Below, piece by piece: positions 54,281-64,000 of a DNA stretch of 64,000 nt (position 1 is the first letter of the stretch; each line of letters begins with the position of its first letter). The notes under the pieces were generated by a model. The model was given only the letters and a program-made list of their open reading frames with translations. It was not told the DNA's origin and did no database searches. This DNA is from Meconema thalassinum (lineage: Eukaryota; Arthropoda; Insecta; Orthoptera; Tettigoniidae), in assembly GCA_946902985.2 (NCBI GenBank), contig OX336389.2, forward strand, positions 1,007,779,441-1,007,843,440, written 5' to 3'. A program made the position numbers and the translations under genes.

Positions 54281-54735
54281 TCAGCGTTCAGTCTAGTCTA
54301 CAAGCCTCTGTTTGTGAACAAGTCACCTTCATGAACTCTTTTCGCAGTTAGCATTGTGGCCTCCTCTGTTTCTACACCTCTCACTTTGAAATCGTTCAAC
54401 ACTGAATCTAACCAACGCCTCCTGGGTCTACCTCTGATTCTCTTACCCTCTACAGCCGAACTCATTAACATCTTAGGTAATCTCTCCTCTCCCTTTCTCT
54501 TCACATGACCCCACCATCTGAGACAACTCATACGAACATCTAGCGTGTTCATTTCTAGCTTGGCCTTAATTTCTTCATCACGAGTACCCTTTTGGCATTG
54601 TTCCCATCTATTTGTCAAGGTACCCTCATATCAGTTACCTCTAGATTATGCATCAGATATCCTGGATCAACCCAGCTCTCACATCCATACAGCAAGGTCA
54701 GTCTACTGTAAGCATGTGCTATTTTCAATTTTATC
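54281..54735 (-). pseudogene. RTE-like reverse transcriptase C-terminus fragment
   Basis: Minus-strand frame 54618-54298: RWEQCQKGTRDEEIKAKLEM, SCLRWWGHVKRKGEERLPKM, GRPRRRWLDSVLNDF. This is the typical C-terminal tail of insect non-LTR RTs. Upstream on the minus strand (54720-54620) a TLLYGCESW-like segment is readable with shifts. It is a 5'-truncated insertion; the short piece at 52981-53051 is a second 3' end. Confidence 0.75.
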
Positions 54736-54955
54736 TTAAAACATTAGCATAATTAGGTAATTGGGTGCTTTAGTCTACGGTACCTCAACGTGTATGGTCC
54801 ACTTTTGATGCCATTTTAACTATTATTATATGATATGACATCAGTACCTACATCTGATTGAAAGTAGGGGGTATTCAGGGGAATATCTTTGGCAAGCAAT
54901 ACAATGCGTGTTAGTGAAATGTGTTTCAAGATTTGCTGTCCAATTTCTCCGTTCA

Positions 54956-55165
54956 GATGTCGCCGCGATGGTACTTATATAAAGGCCACGACCACCTCCT
55001 CCCCAAATCCTAGTCTCAAATACAAATACACACACTACCACAGACATCACAATAACACAGGTTATCATACAATATAATTACGTATTTATGAAATATACAC
55101 ACACACACCCAAGTACATATGGGTTAAATGACCACGATGTCAGAAAGCCCTAAATGAATTAACAA
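54956..55165 (+). repeat. SINE family 3, 3' part
   Basis: ATAAAGGCCACGACCACCTC, CAAATACAAATACACACACT, AATAACACAG and CACCCAAGTACATA correspond to 50815-50960. The tRNA-like head is missing. Confidence 0.7.
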
Positions 55166-56203
55166 CAACGTTCAGATGTCTAATTACTTACCCGTAACCC
55201 TTGAGTGTTACTACTGCACATCCTTCCGGCGAAACGCCAAATTTTAAAAGGTGCACATTTCATTATTTGCTTCTCTTACGAATATAGCTCGAACAAAGAG
55301 CCATAACGTTAATCGCACGCCTTATATTTAGTAAAATCTGATGTAGAAGGAACGACGTTGTGTGGGATCACTCATGTTATACAAAGAAGGGCTATAAAAA
55401 AATCGCACCTTGCAATAATATAGTAGGGGATGTATCCAATATGGTCCGTAATTATGTTTTTGTGAAATAAATTAGTTTCATTGACGAGGAAAACGAGACG
55501 CCCAGCCCCAGTAGCTTCTAGAAAAAATCGGTCGGTGGAGAAAGGAACGAAGTCCATTTTAAGGCTTTTTCATTTTTTCCGGTATATGTATTGTGGTGGG
55601 CAAGACAAACCCTACTGTGGTGAAAGGACCTTTGTGTTACCATGGCTGAAATGAACCTGGAATGATATGTTGGATTTTCATTTCTCTTTCAGTATCTCAG
55701 TTTAATTAGTGTAGGGTTATTGATATGCTAAAAGAAGGTGTTATTTTTTTTTCTAGCCTGAAATAGTTACTAAGACATTTTCAGTGATAAGTATTACATT
55801 TGTGGCATGTGAAAAGGAAATCTTAGTGATCTTATACTGTTTATTTTGTGCCATATAATATCGGAATTAGTTAATAGGACTCATGTTGAAACTAATAGTC
55901 ACTTACTCACATATTTTTGTAGTATTGAAACGTAAATTAACTAAATTCTTGCTTGAAAACTGCCAGCGAGTAGAGAAAGGAAATAAGTCCATTTTTTCAA
56001 ACATTATTTTTGAAATGTGATGCACTATATTTTAATTCAAAACTGTTTATAATATTACAAAACGACGGTAGTTGCCAGAAACAAAATTGGGAGAAAACGA
56101 CTGTTTTAATTTTGTGAGAAAATAGTTTCTCCTTAACCAGAAAAATGAGAAAATGTGACATAGTTCCTTTCTCCACCGACCAATTCAATTCCTAAATTAC
56201 TGG
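55166..56203. other. Non-coding, nothing recognised
   Basis: Downstream flank of the GH1 gene. CGGTCGGTGGAGAAAGGA at 55529-55546 is echoed, inverted, by TTCCTTTCTCCACCGACC at 56164-56181, a possible short inverted-repeat pair about 640 bp apart. Confidence 0.45.
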
Positions 56204-56434
56204 CTGCGTGGCTCAGCGGCAACGTTCTCGCTTGCTGTGCTCAAGATTGCAGGATCGAATCCTGGCGCATTCAGCTGGTATTTGAGGGTGCGCAAATGCG
56301 AGGGAGCCATGTCAGTAGATTTACTGATACGTTAAAGATCCCCCTCGGGGAAAAATTCTGGCACCCTGGAGTCTCTAAAAGCCGCAGATGTTAAAAGGGG
56401 CGTAAAACAAATAACATAATTATTATTATTATCC
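56204..56434 (+). repeat. tRNA-derived SINE, family 4
   Basis: GGCTGCGTGGCTCAGCGGCA (A box), GCAGGATCGAATCCTGGCGC (B box), body GTTAAAGATCCCCCTCGGGG and AAAAGGGGCGTAAAACAAAT, and an (ATT)n tail abutting the target site of the next element. Confidence 0.85.
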
Positions 56435-56448
56435 AATTGCTAAATATG
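56435..56448. repeat. 14-bp target duplication, left copy (AATTGCTAAATATG)
   Basis: Repeated exactly at 59786-59799. Confidence 0.93.
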
Positions 56449-59400
56449 TCTCCCACAAATCCAACCCCTCGTCCTCGTCGTGGGAGATGGGCAACGTAAT
56501 TAAGTAGGGGATTGCCTGTAGGGGTGAAGTACAGTGGGGACTTTGTGTGCCTCAAGACCGCTACGGTAGCTGTGAAGGCCCGACAGGAACCCTGAAGAAA
56601 TTACGGCTAACGGGGCTCTGGTGAAACAACTGCTGCCTTGTAGTTTGGAGTTGGTACTTCAAAGGCTAAGGGAAGAAACCCTGACAGAAAATCAGCCTGG
56701 TGCCTCAGGCTTAAGGTGGCAGCCCCTCCAAGGCACTCGGAGGCAGTGGGTTAATCACTCGCTCCTCTTAAATAAACTGATTACGGAAACTGAAGCGAAG
56801 TTACAAAACCGGACGGATAACCTGATGACGACTTTTGGCATGAAGAGGACTACGAAAATAGGTTTCTGGAATGTGAGGACCTTGATGGAGAAAACCAGAC
56901 TGAAACAAGTGACACGGGAGATGAAGAACTAGGGGCTGGATATCCTCGGATTGAGTGAAGTGAGGTGGCCAGGATTTGGTGAAATACAGACAACAGATGG
57001 AATTACATTTCTCTATTCTGGGGGCGATGATGAAGAACACAGGGATGGAGTGGGGTTGCTGCTCAACAGAAATGCAAAGAGAAGCCTTATGGAGTGGAAG
57101 CCAATTTCTAGTAGGCTCATGTTTGCTAGGTTCAAGACAAAGATCAGGAATGTGATCATCATCCAATGCTATGCGCCTACAGAACAATCGGAGCCAGAGA
57201 AGAAGGAAGAATTCTACCAAATGCTGCGAGATATCACAAGACAAACAAGGAAGAAGGACATTCTCATTGTTATGGGAGACTTCAACGCGAAGGTGGGCTC
57301 AAACAATGAGGGGTTGGAGCAGATCATGGGTAAGCATGGCCTTGGTGAGATGAATGACAATGGGGAGAAATTTACGGAATATTGCGCCAGTCAGGATTTG
57401 GTGATGGGTGGCACGGTATTTCCTCATAGGCGGTGCCACAAGGTCACCTGGGTGTCTCCTGATCAAGTCACAGAAAATCAAATTGATCACATCGCGGTGA
57501 GCAGGAGGTTCAGAAGAAGCTTGGAAGATGTTAGGAACAAGAGAGGAGCCGACGTTGGTAGTGACCATCATCTTGTGGTTGCCAACTTCCGCATGAAGAT
57601 CGTCGCAGTACGCCGAAAGTTTAACACTCGGCACAACAAGTTTGATGTGGGCAAGCTTAAGAACCAGCAGAGATTGGACCAATTCAAACTGGAGCTCAGA
57701 AATAAATTCCAGGTGTTGGACTCCGAGACAGAGAAGGACGTGGAGACTGTGTGGAGCGAGGTAAAGAATATCTTCGTGGAAACCAGTGAGATGCAGCTCG
57801 GGTACAAGAACTACCTGCAGAAAGAATGGATATCCGATCAGACCTGGGACAAGATAAATTATAGGAAGGAGATTAAGGCCAATCTCAACACCTGCAAGAC
57901 TAGGCAGCAGAAGGCTCTCACACAAGCAAAGTATTCAACAGCAAACAGGGAGGTAAAGAGGAGTGTACGGAAGGATCATAGGAGGTGGATTGATGAGCAG
58001 GCGGAGAAAGCAGAAGAAGCGGCAAGAAGGGGGGACGTTAAGGAGCTCTATGGCATCACAAAGATGCTTTCGAAGAAAGGTTTTAATAAAACTAGGCCTG
58101 TGAAGAGCAAGACGGGCGAGATCCTCACGACGTGTGAACAGCAGCTGACAAGATGGAGAGAACACTTTGAGGAGGTTCTTAATAGAGATAGAGGACCAGA
58201 AAGTAAGCAGCGAGGAGAAGATGAAGAGGAAGCAGAAAGTGACCCAAGCATCAGCCTCGACTCCCCAACTCGGGGCGAAATACGGACAGTGTTGAAGCAG
58301 ATGAAATGCGGGAAGGCACCAGGTCTGGATAATATCCCAGCGGAAGTACTGAAAGCAGACCTGGATATTACGATCGATCTGCTCCACCCGCTGTTGGAGA
58401 AGATCTGGAAGGAGGAGAAAATACCAACCGACTGGAAGAAAGGGTTGATAGTCAAGTTGCCGAAGAAAGGGGACACCACAAACTGTAACAACTGGAGGGG
58501 TATCACCTTGCTGTCCATTCCAAGCAAAGTGCTGGCGAGAGTCATCCTGAATCGTATAAAAGACTGCGTAGAAAAAAGGCTTCGGAAGGAACAGGCTGGA
58601 TTTCGACAACATCGCAGCTGTGTGGATCTCATCAACACCCTCCGAATCATCCTGGAGCAGAGTGTGGAGTGGCGGAATACCCTTTACCTCACATTTGTTG
58701 ACTTCGAGAAAGCCTTCGACTCCGTAAATCAAAGAATCATGTGGAAGACCCTCGAGGAATATAAAATTCCAACAAAGATCATCAGAATCATGGAAGAGAT
58801 GTACGAAGGGTATGAGTGCCAGGTTCTTCACGAAGGCAAATTAACAGAAAAGATAAAGGTCAGTTCCGGAGTGAAACAGGGGTGTGTCCTTTCCCCCACT
58901 CTGTTCCTGTTGGTCCTGGATAGTGTGATGAAGAAGGTAATGGGAGGACGGAAGAGGGGTATTCAATGGGGTATAAATGACAGGCTTGAAGATCAGGATT
59001 TCGCAGACGACATTTGTCTTATGGCACAACGGTACCGAGACATAGAAGATAAGCTGGGGAGGTTGCAGAGAGAAGCAGAACGTGCAGGACTGATGATCAG
59101 CACCAACAAGACCAAAGAGATGAGGATAAATTCTGACATCACGACTAGTTTGACAGTCAACGGAAAGGACATTGAGCGAGTTGAGTCCTTCCTCTACCTT
59201 GGAAGTATAGTCACAAATGATGGGGGAGCAGAGGAAGATGTTCGAAGCCATATCAGGAAGGCAAATGGTGCCTTTGTCCAGCTCTACCCCATCTGGAGAA
59301 ATAGAAACATTTCCAGGAAGACCAAGCTCCGCCTTTTCAATAGCAACGTAAAGTCGATTCTTCTCTACGGCTGTGAAACATGGAAAGTCACAAAACCGAT

Positions 59401-59785
59401 CAACAACCAGCTACAGGTGTTCATTAACAGATGTCTGCGTCGCATCATGAATGTGAGGTGGCCGGACATAATCTCAAATGAAGATCTTTGGACCGTCACC
59501 AATCACCAACCGATTAGCATCCAGATCAAGGAGAGGAAATGACGCTGGATTGGTCACACATTAAGGAAGCCGGACGGAGCTATTGAGAGGGCGGCACTAG
59601 ACTGGAATCCTCTAGGCGCCAGGAAGCGAGGTCGACCTAAGAAGACCTGGAAGAGGACGATCGAAAATGAAATTGCAGAGGTGGACAAGAACTGGAGTCA
59701 AGTGCAGAGAATGGCCAGGAACCGTACTGCGTGGAGAAATTTCGCCAAGGCCCTATGCTCCGGAAGGAGCGGCAGGAATTAAGTT
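56449..59785 (+). mobile_element. Full-length-looking RTE-like non-LTR retrotransposon (3,337 bp)
   Basis: Bounded by a perfect 14-bp target duplication. A leader of about 170 bp precedes one long endonuclease-RT frame on the plus strand. The 3' end is three bases after the stop codon, with neither a 3' UTR nor a poly(A) tail. Only two nonsense codons spoil it, so it is fairly young. Confidence 0.92.
56621..59782 (+). pseudogene. RTE-like endonuclease-reverse transcriptase (two in-frame stops)
   Basis: One frame from ATG 56621 to TAA 59780-59782. An N-terminal region of about 80 codons precedes the APE endonuclease: FWNVRTLMEKTRL, LSEVRWPGFGE, IVMGDFNAKVG, IDHIAVSRR and GSDHHLVV. The RT follows: LPKKGDTTNCNNWRGITLLS, FVDFEKAFDSVN, VKQGCVLSPTLF, QDFADDICLMA (catalytic FADD), YLGSIVTNDGG and LLYGCETWKV. 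The C-terminal tail has RWIGHTLRKPDG and RKRGRPKKTWKR. TAG at 56930-56932 precedes GLDILGLSE, and TGA at 59540-59542 precedes RWIGH. Both are single-base changes from sense codons, with no frameshift. It differs in sequence from the copy at 24.1-27.2 kb. Confidence 0.92.
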
Positions 59786-59799
59786 AATTGCTAAATATG

Positions 59800-62094
59800 G
59801 AATGGAGGAAGCCAGGTAAATTAGCGAAACTTATTTATATTATCAGGGGAATGTGGGATAGGATAGCGACAAGAGAAACGCAACAAATATCTACATGTGA
59901 AACAAGTATACGGGTACAGGAGACGGTTTCCTAAACTATAAAACTTAGTTAAAGTCTAGGATAGCCTCTCTGTATCAATTAGTATAAGATTAAGGTAGTA
60001 CATAATTTAATTTTTTTAGTCAATTTTACCCTCCAGGTTGGTGGTTCCAACGGACTCAGCGAGGGAACTCACCACTACCGCCTTTCTTGGCAGTGTCCTA
60101 GAGCTGGGAACACTTGGTCGGATTGGATACAATTGGGGAGGTGTGATCAGCACTTCGCCCAAGCGGCCTCACCTACAAAGCGAACACGGGCTTCATGAGA
60201 GATGGGAAGGGAAGATTGGGATGGATAGTCAAGGAAGAGGGACGAAGGTGGCCGTGGCCTTACAATAAGTACTGTACCCGTATAAATCAATGAGTCTCTT
60301 GCTGGAATCCGAAGATCTGCAGGATCGTAGAATCACGAAAGTCCCCGGCAAGAAAAACCTTCATAGATCTACCAGCAATCATTCCTTGACTACACACAGC
60401 TGCAATGGTCATGTTATGGTATATGAAAATACACTGGGCGGTAAAAGTGAGAATCTTACCATATCTCGGGGAGTATAGGGTTGGAAGGATTCCTTACCTT
60501 GTTCTGGGCAACCATAACACAATCTCTCCACTATAGTTAAAATAAGCCACGCCACGAAGTAGAAAAGAACGAGAAAAGTTTACTAACAAATACCTAAACC
60601 TAATTTAACAATAAATGAAAATAACAATATACAACGAGGCACGAACTCCTCCCTTAAAAACACAAATATCTGAGTCTCTACGACTTCACAACACGAATAC
60701 TAATACACTTATACTGTTTAATGGGATGTTGAACTCCCAACAATCAAATAATAAATTCTACTACTCCTTCAGTTTTTAACAAGGAAGCTAGAGTTACGGG
60801 TTTCATTGACAGGCTTTTGTTTACATATCTTAGCCAGTTCATTCAACCGGCACACCTGCTCTGAATTACATAACCTCGGCCCACTAGTATGCGCAACCCC
60901 ACAACTGGTTTCATACATTCGCAGCTACTGCTGCTCAACACGTAAATAAGTTGCTAACACGCTGCCTCCTTTCAATACTGTTTCAACTCTTGTTACAATC
61001 ATTCACACTTCGTAAAAGTGGAGTATCTCAATCTTATACACTCAAAATAAAACATTTAAAATACACACGTGCTTACACCTGTTCACGTTATTCTAGACTA
61101 GCGGAACTCTTGCATTCTCTCATACCATTCAAACAAACTGTACACATGCCTACCGTAGCATTCTCTGATGCTGTCAAAACAATTTAATATACTTGAAATA
61201 ATTATAATAATGGACTAATTAAATAATTAGTAATGAAATGTTTATAATATTTACACTATACTATCACGAAAGTTCAATTGTATATAACAATATCTCAACT
61301 TGTGATTATGAAGATTTATATTGATTAATAGTTTGTATTTACTATTTACCATAGTATTAATCCTTCCACTGTCTCTGTTTAAAATTATCTCAGTTTAAAC
61401 TATCTCCTTTGAGATACTATCTCTGTTTAAGATTATCTCTATCTAAGATTGCTATGCCTTTGGTAAAATGTCAATTTCAAGTCTTCAGTGACCAATCAAT
61501 TAAGATACGGCATCTGATTATTACAGTTCCGGTTTAATAAATGTTTAATAACGGTTTAATAATCAAAGGTTATATTCATTTCGCAATTACTTTTCCACCC
61601 AATCAACTCTGCTGTCAATCCCCTCAATGTCGGAGCTTTACTCGCTCATCCGAGTAATACGAGTAATAGACTCAATGTACACTTGACAATGTTTCAATAT
61701 ACAACACATCAGTATTTAAATGCATTCAAAGCCAAGACGGAATACACCTTCGTATTGCTATACTATATAATCTCTCCACAGAGAATCCTCTACTAATTTT
61801 CGTCATCTCAACGTTATATACGGCATTACCTTCCTCGTATATCATTTACAAACTCATACACTTGAGTAACAACGGCCTATTTCAACCTCATACTAGAATT
61901 GCATTGATTCAACCTTACTGTTCCATATAATTGTTGTCTATACAACTGCTTTACATTGTTGATACAAATCTACTGATATTCTGCAGAACTCATACGCTCG
62001 ACATCTGAAGTTGCTAATGGAATGGCCATCCGATGGTTTACTAGGTAACGATACTTTGTCATATTAACCTCTGTTTCTAAACATGTAATTAAAA
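59800..62094. other. Non-coding, with a possible SINE-like fragment at 60038-60268
   Basis: 60038-60268 (GGTGGTTCCAACGGACTCAG, GAAGGTGGCCGTGGCCTTA) resembles other dispersed repeats and shares GGCCGTGGCC with the SINE 3' parts. The rest is AT-rich with chance ORFs only. Confidence 0.45.
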
Positions 62095-63243
62095 CAAGAA
62101 GTTCCGTGACGAACTAAAGAGCCTACTTTTCTTAAAATTTAAGAATCATGCCAATGATTAATCAATATTATGAATCTATCTAGAATAATGACAACATTAA
62201 GTTGGTAATATCGAAATTTCTAATTAGTTTGAAATACTGTATACCTGGCATAACGTTGCCTATTAAAGAACTACAGTTGGCAGCCCTGGTGACTGAATAT
62301 ATTCTTAGTTCCTTCTCTTAAGGTACAGAATACAAAATGCGGTTGAAGTCCAATGGATCGCTTGGAAGTTACATGCAGTTAAACACTGGATCTAACAGCG
62401 TGCGAAAAATCATGTTGGCAACAATGACATACAGGTATTGGTCAGAAATAATCTGAAATAATATGATCTATTGTTGTGTCAATTTTGAATGAAATCCATT
62501 AGTTAGTATAGAAGTTACATGCATTTTTCAATTGGACCTATCGGCAGGCTTAGAATCATGTTGGCAGCACTGGCGTAGGCCTATATTAGTTACTCCAAAT
62601 TAATCTAGAATTCCAGGTACTATACGTGTGCAAAGTTTAGAGCTATTGGCTTGCATACTTTCTGATATATTGATATTAGGGTAACAAAAATAGAGACAGT
62701 ATTTATTAACAGTTGGCAGCCCTGGTTACTCTTAAGAATCGGCATAGTCATGTCTGTTACGGTACACATAGCACACATGAAATTTGGTTGAAATCCAATT
62801 GATAGTGTAGAAGTTATATGCATTTAAAATTTGGACCTATCAGCAGGCTTATAATCATTTTGGCAACACTGCCATGTATGGCCTCCTGGAAATTAAACTG
62901 CAATATTATTATCTATACGTATGCCAATTTTGAAATAGCTCCCATTCATACCTTCCAAGATATCCAACATGGAGCTCAAATTTCAGCTGCGATTTTTCAG
63001 CAGTTGGTAGCACTGACATCATTTTCAAATATGGCCGTGAGATATTCAGGTATATATCTTTACTCCTACCAAATTTTGTTTCGTTTGCTGCAGCCGTTTA
63101 GGAGTTGATAGGGACACACACACACACAGCCAGCCAGACAGACAGAAGGGCAGACAGACAGACAGACAGACAGACACACATTTGCCCGATCTCATAAGTC
63201 TACTTTTTCCTCATTTTTGCAAAATGTGAAAAGTAGGCTAAAA
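62095..63243 (+). repeat. 1.2-kb modular repeat, copy 2 (carries the empty site)
   Basis: Direct-orientation copy of 48742-49973 with the same ends. At 62826-62836 it has one AAAATTTGGAC and lacks the 60-nt insert. The (GACA)n run is shorter (63135-63175). Non-coding. Confidence 0.82.
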
Positions 63244-64000
63244 ATACTATATAGTGTCTCTCCATACTGATATTCTTCAACCATTGTTGTAAAACTACGT
63301 TCACAAATTACATAACGTTAGAAACTGTGCTATATAACATTAAATGTTATTGGGGTATGGAATTAAGATCAATTGCGCCTGGAATAAGGATTTCCCTATA
63401 ATATTTCCTAAGTCGATTGAAGTCATGTCTTCTAAAAAGATCTCTCTTTATAAAAAGTTATATTTGAGAAAGTTCAAAGCTTTCTTCCAAGTAAAATGGT
63501 TAGTCATACTCATGAATTAAATTCCTTGTAGGGACATCATTGCATACATCAATGTTCGTTGTCTATACACGACGAATGGTTCTTGCCAGATCGTCGTATC
63601 TAACGTTTAATTAAAATGTCACACGCATATTTCTTCTCCTACTAACGTTGATTCTTACAGATGAGATACCCAATTCATTTAATCCAAAATAAATTTAATG
63701 GGCATCCAAGACTCAAAAACTGTCTGAAATTCTCATAAATCAAAATTACTGACTTCGTGGTGAAACATACCCGCCTCTCAATACTTATATAGGTACGGGG
63801 TGCGTGGGGGTTAAACACCTGTACGATAATACCAACAGCAATAGACGTTCACACCTAACTACTCCTCAGTGACCTAATAAATAAAACCCTTCAGATTCTG
63901 GTAAAATCGATAATATATTGTTAAACCAGACATAAAACACACATTTCGCAGGATCCTCCTCGTATAGAATAATAATACTCCCTATCGTATTTACACAGAT
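63244..64000. other. Non-coding, nothing recognised
   Basis: AT-rich flank without a recognisable element or gene. Confidence 0.5.

Noticed and set aside
56214..56270. Functional tRNA gene (similarly at 48640-48713, 22930-22975, 17530-17605)
   Set aside because: Only A/B-box heads continuous with SINE bodies. None folds into a complete cloverleaf with a proper acceptor stem.
57299..58831. Long minus-strand ORFs opposite 57-59 kb (up to 298 codons)
   Set aside because: Shadows of the plus-strand RTE-like frame, which carries all the conserved endonuclease and RT motifs.
48742..63243. The two 1.2-kb direct repeats as LTRs of one giant element
   Set aside because: The GH1 terminal exon, several unrelated insertions and no gag-pol lie between them. 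The third copy is inverted, and no primer site or LTR-type TG...CA ends are visible.

Overview
The window reads as nuclear DNA of an insect with a large, repeat-filled genome. AT-rich non-coding sequence, spliced host exons, TTAGG-type motifs, copia, RTE-like, Penelope-like and mariner elements, and tRNA-derived SINEs all fit an insect. The very common short GGGGCC...GGCCCC repeat with an (ATC)n tail suggests Orthoptera or another polyneopteran. That narrower placement is an inference from recognised repeats, not a database result.

One host gene is visible: the last three coding exons of a glycoside hydrolase family 1 (GH1) beta-glucosidase/myrosinase-like gene on the + strand, at 2468-2602, 4440-4546 and 52520-52724. 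Splice phases match at both junctions. The last intron is 47,973 bp long and holds most of the window. Earlier exons must lie upstream of base 1.

Layout: 1-2467 featureless. 2.5-4.5 kb: two GH1 exons, with two inverted Penelope-like termini in the short intron. 5.9 and 17.4 kb: two copies of one SINE. 9957-14460: a nearly intact, recent Ty1/copia retrotransposon with 207-bp LTRs. 21.65-23.9 kb: a Penelope-like terminus, a 944-bp mariner relic, a SINE, a strong palindrome and an old inverted copy of a 1.2-kb repeat. 24.1-27.2 kb: a decayed RTE-like retrotransposon. 30555-48021: a five-level nest. A DD41D mariner-type transposon is split inside its transposase gene by a 15,143-bp element (31615-46757) with AG...CT ends, a 6-bp target duplication and very long, tandem-repeat-rich inverted arms. 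That element is itself interrupted by a 5.9-kb non-LTR retrotransposon (38769-44670), whose reverse transcriptase is interrupted by a Penelope-like fragment. 48.5-52.5 kb: SINEs, a 1.2-kb repeat containing a 60-nt mini-retroposon, a non-LTR 3' end and microsatellites. 52520-52768: terminal GH1 exon and poly(A) signal. Downstream: Penelope-like and non-LTR fragments, SINEs, a nearly intact RTE-like element (56449-59785) with a 14-bp target duplication, and a second copy of the 1.2-kb repeat at 62.1-63.2 kb.

The most unusual object is the 15.1-kb element. Removing it together with one copy of its 6-bp duplication restores the host transposase reading frame, so its ends are defined to the base. 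Its termini have the Polinton/Maverick signature, but I see none of the Polinton core genes. Its + strand carries two FLYWCH zinc-finger ORFs, two ORFs I cannot name, and a parvovirus-VP1-type phospholipase A2-like ORF, all decayed. Other notable signals are hammerhead-ribozyme-like motifs in four Penelope-like termini and a 56-60-nt mini-retroposon whose empty site is present in the same window.
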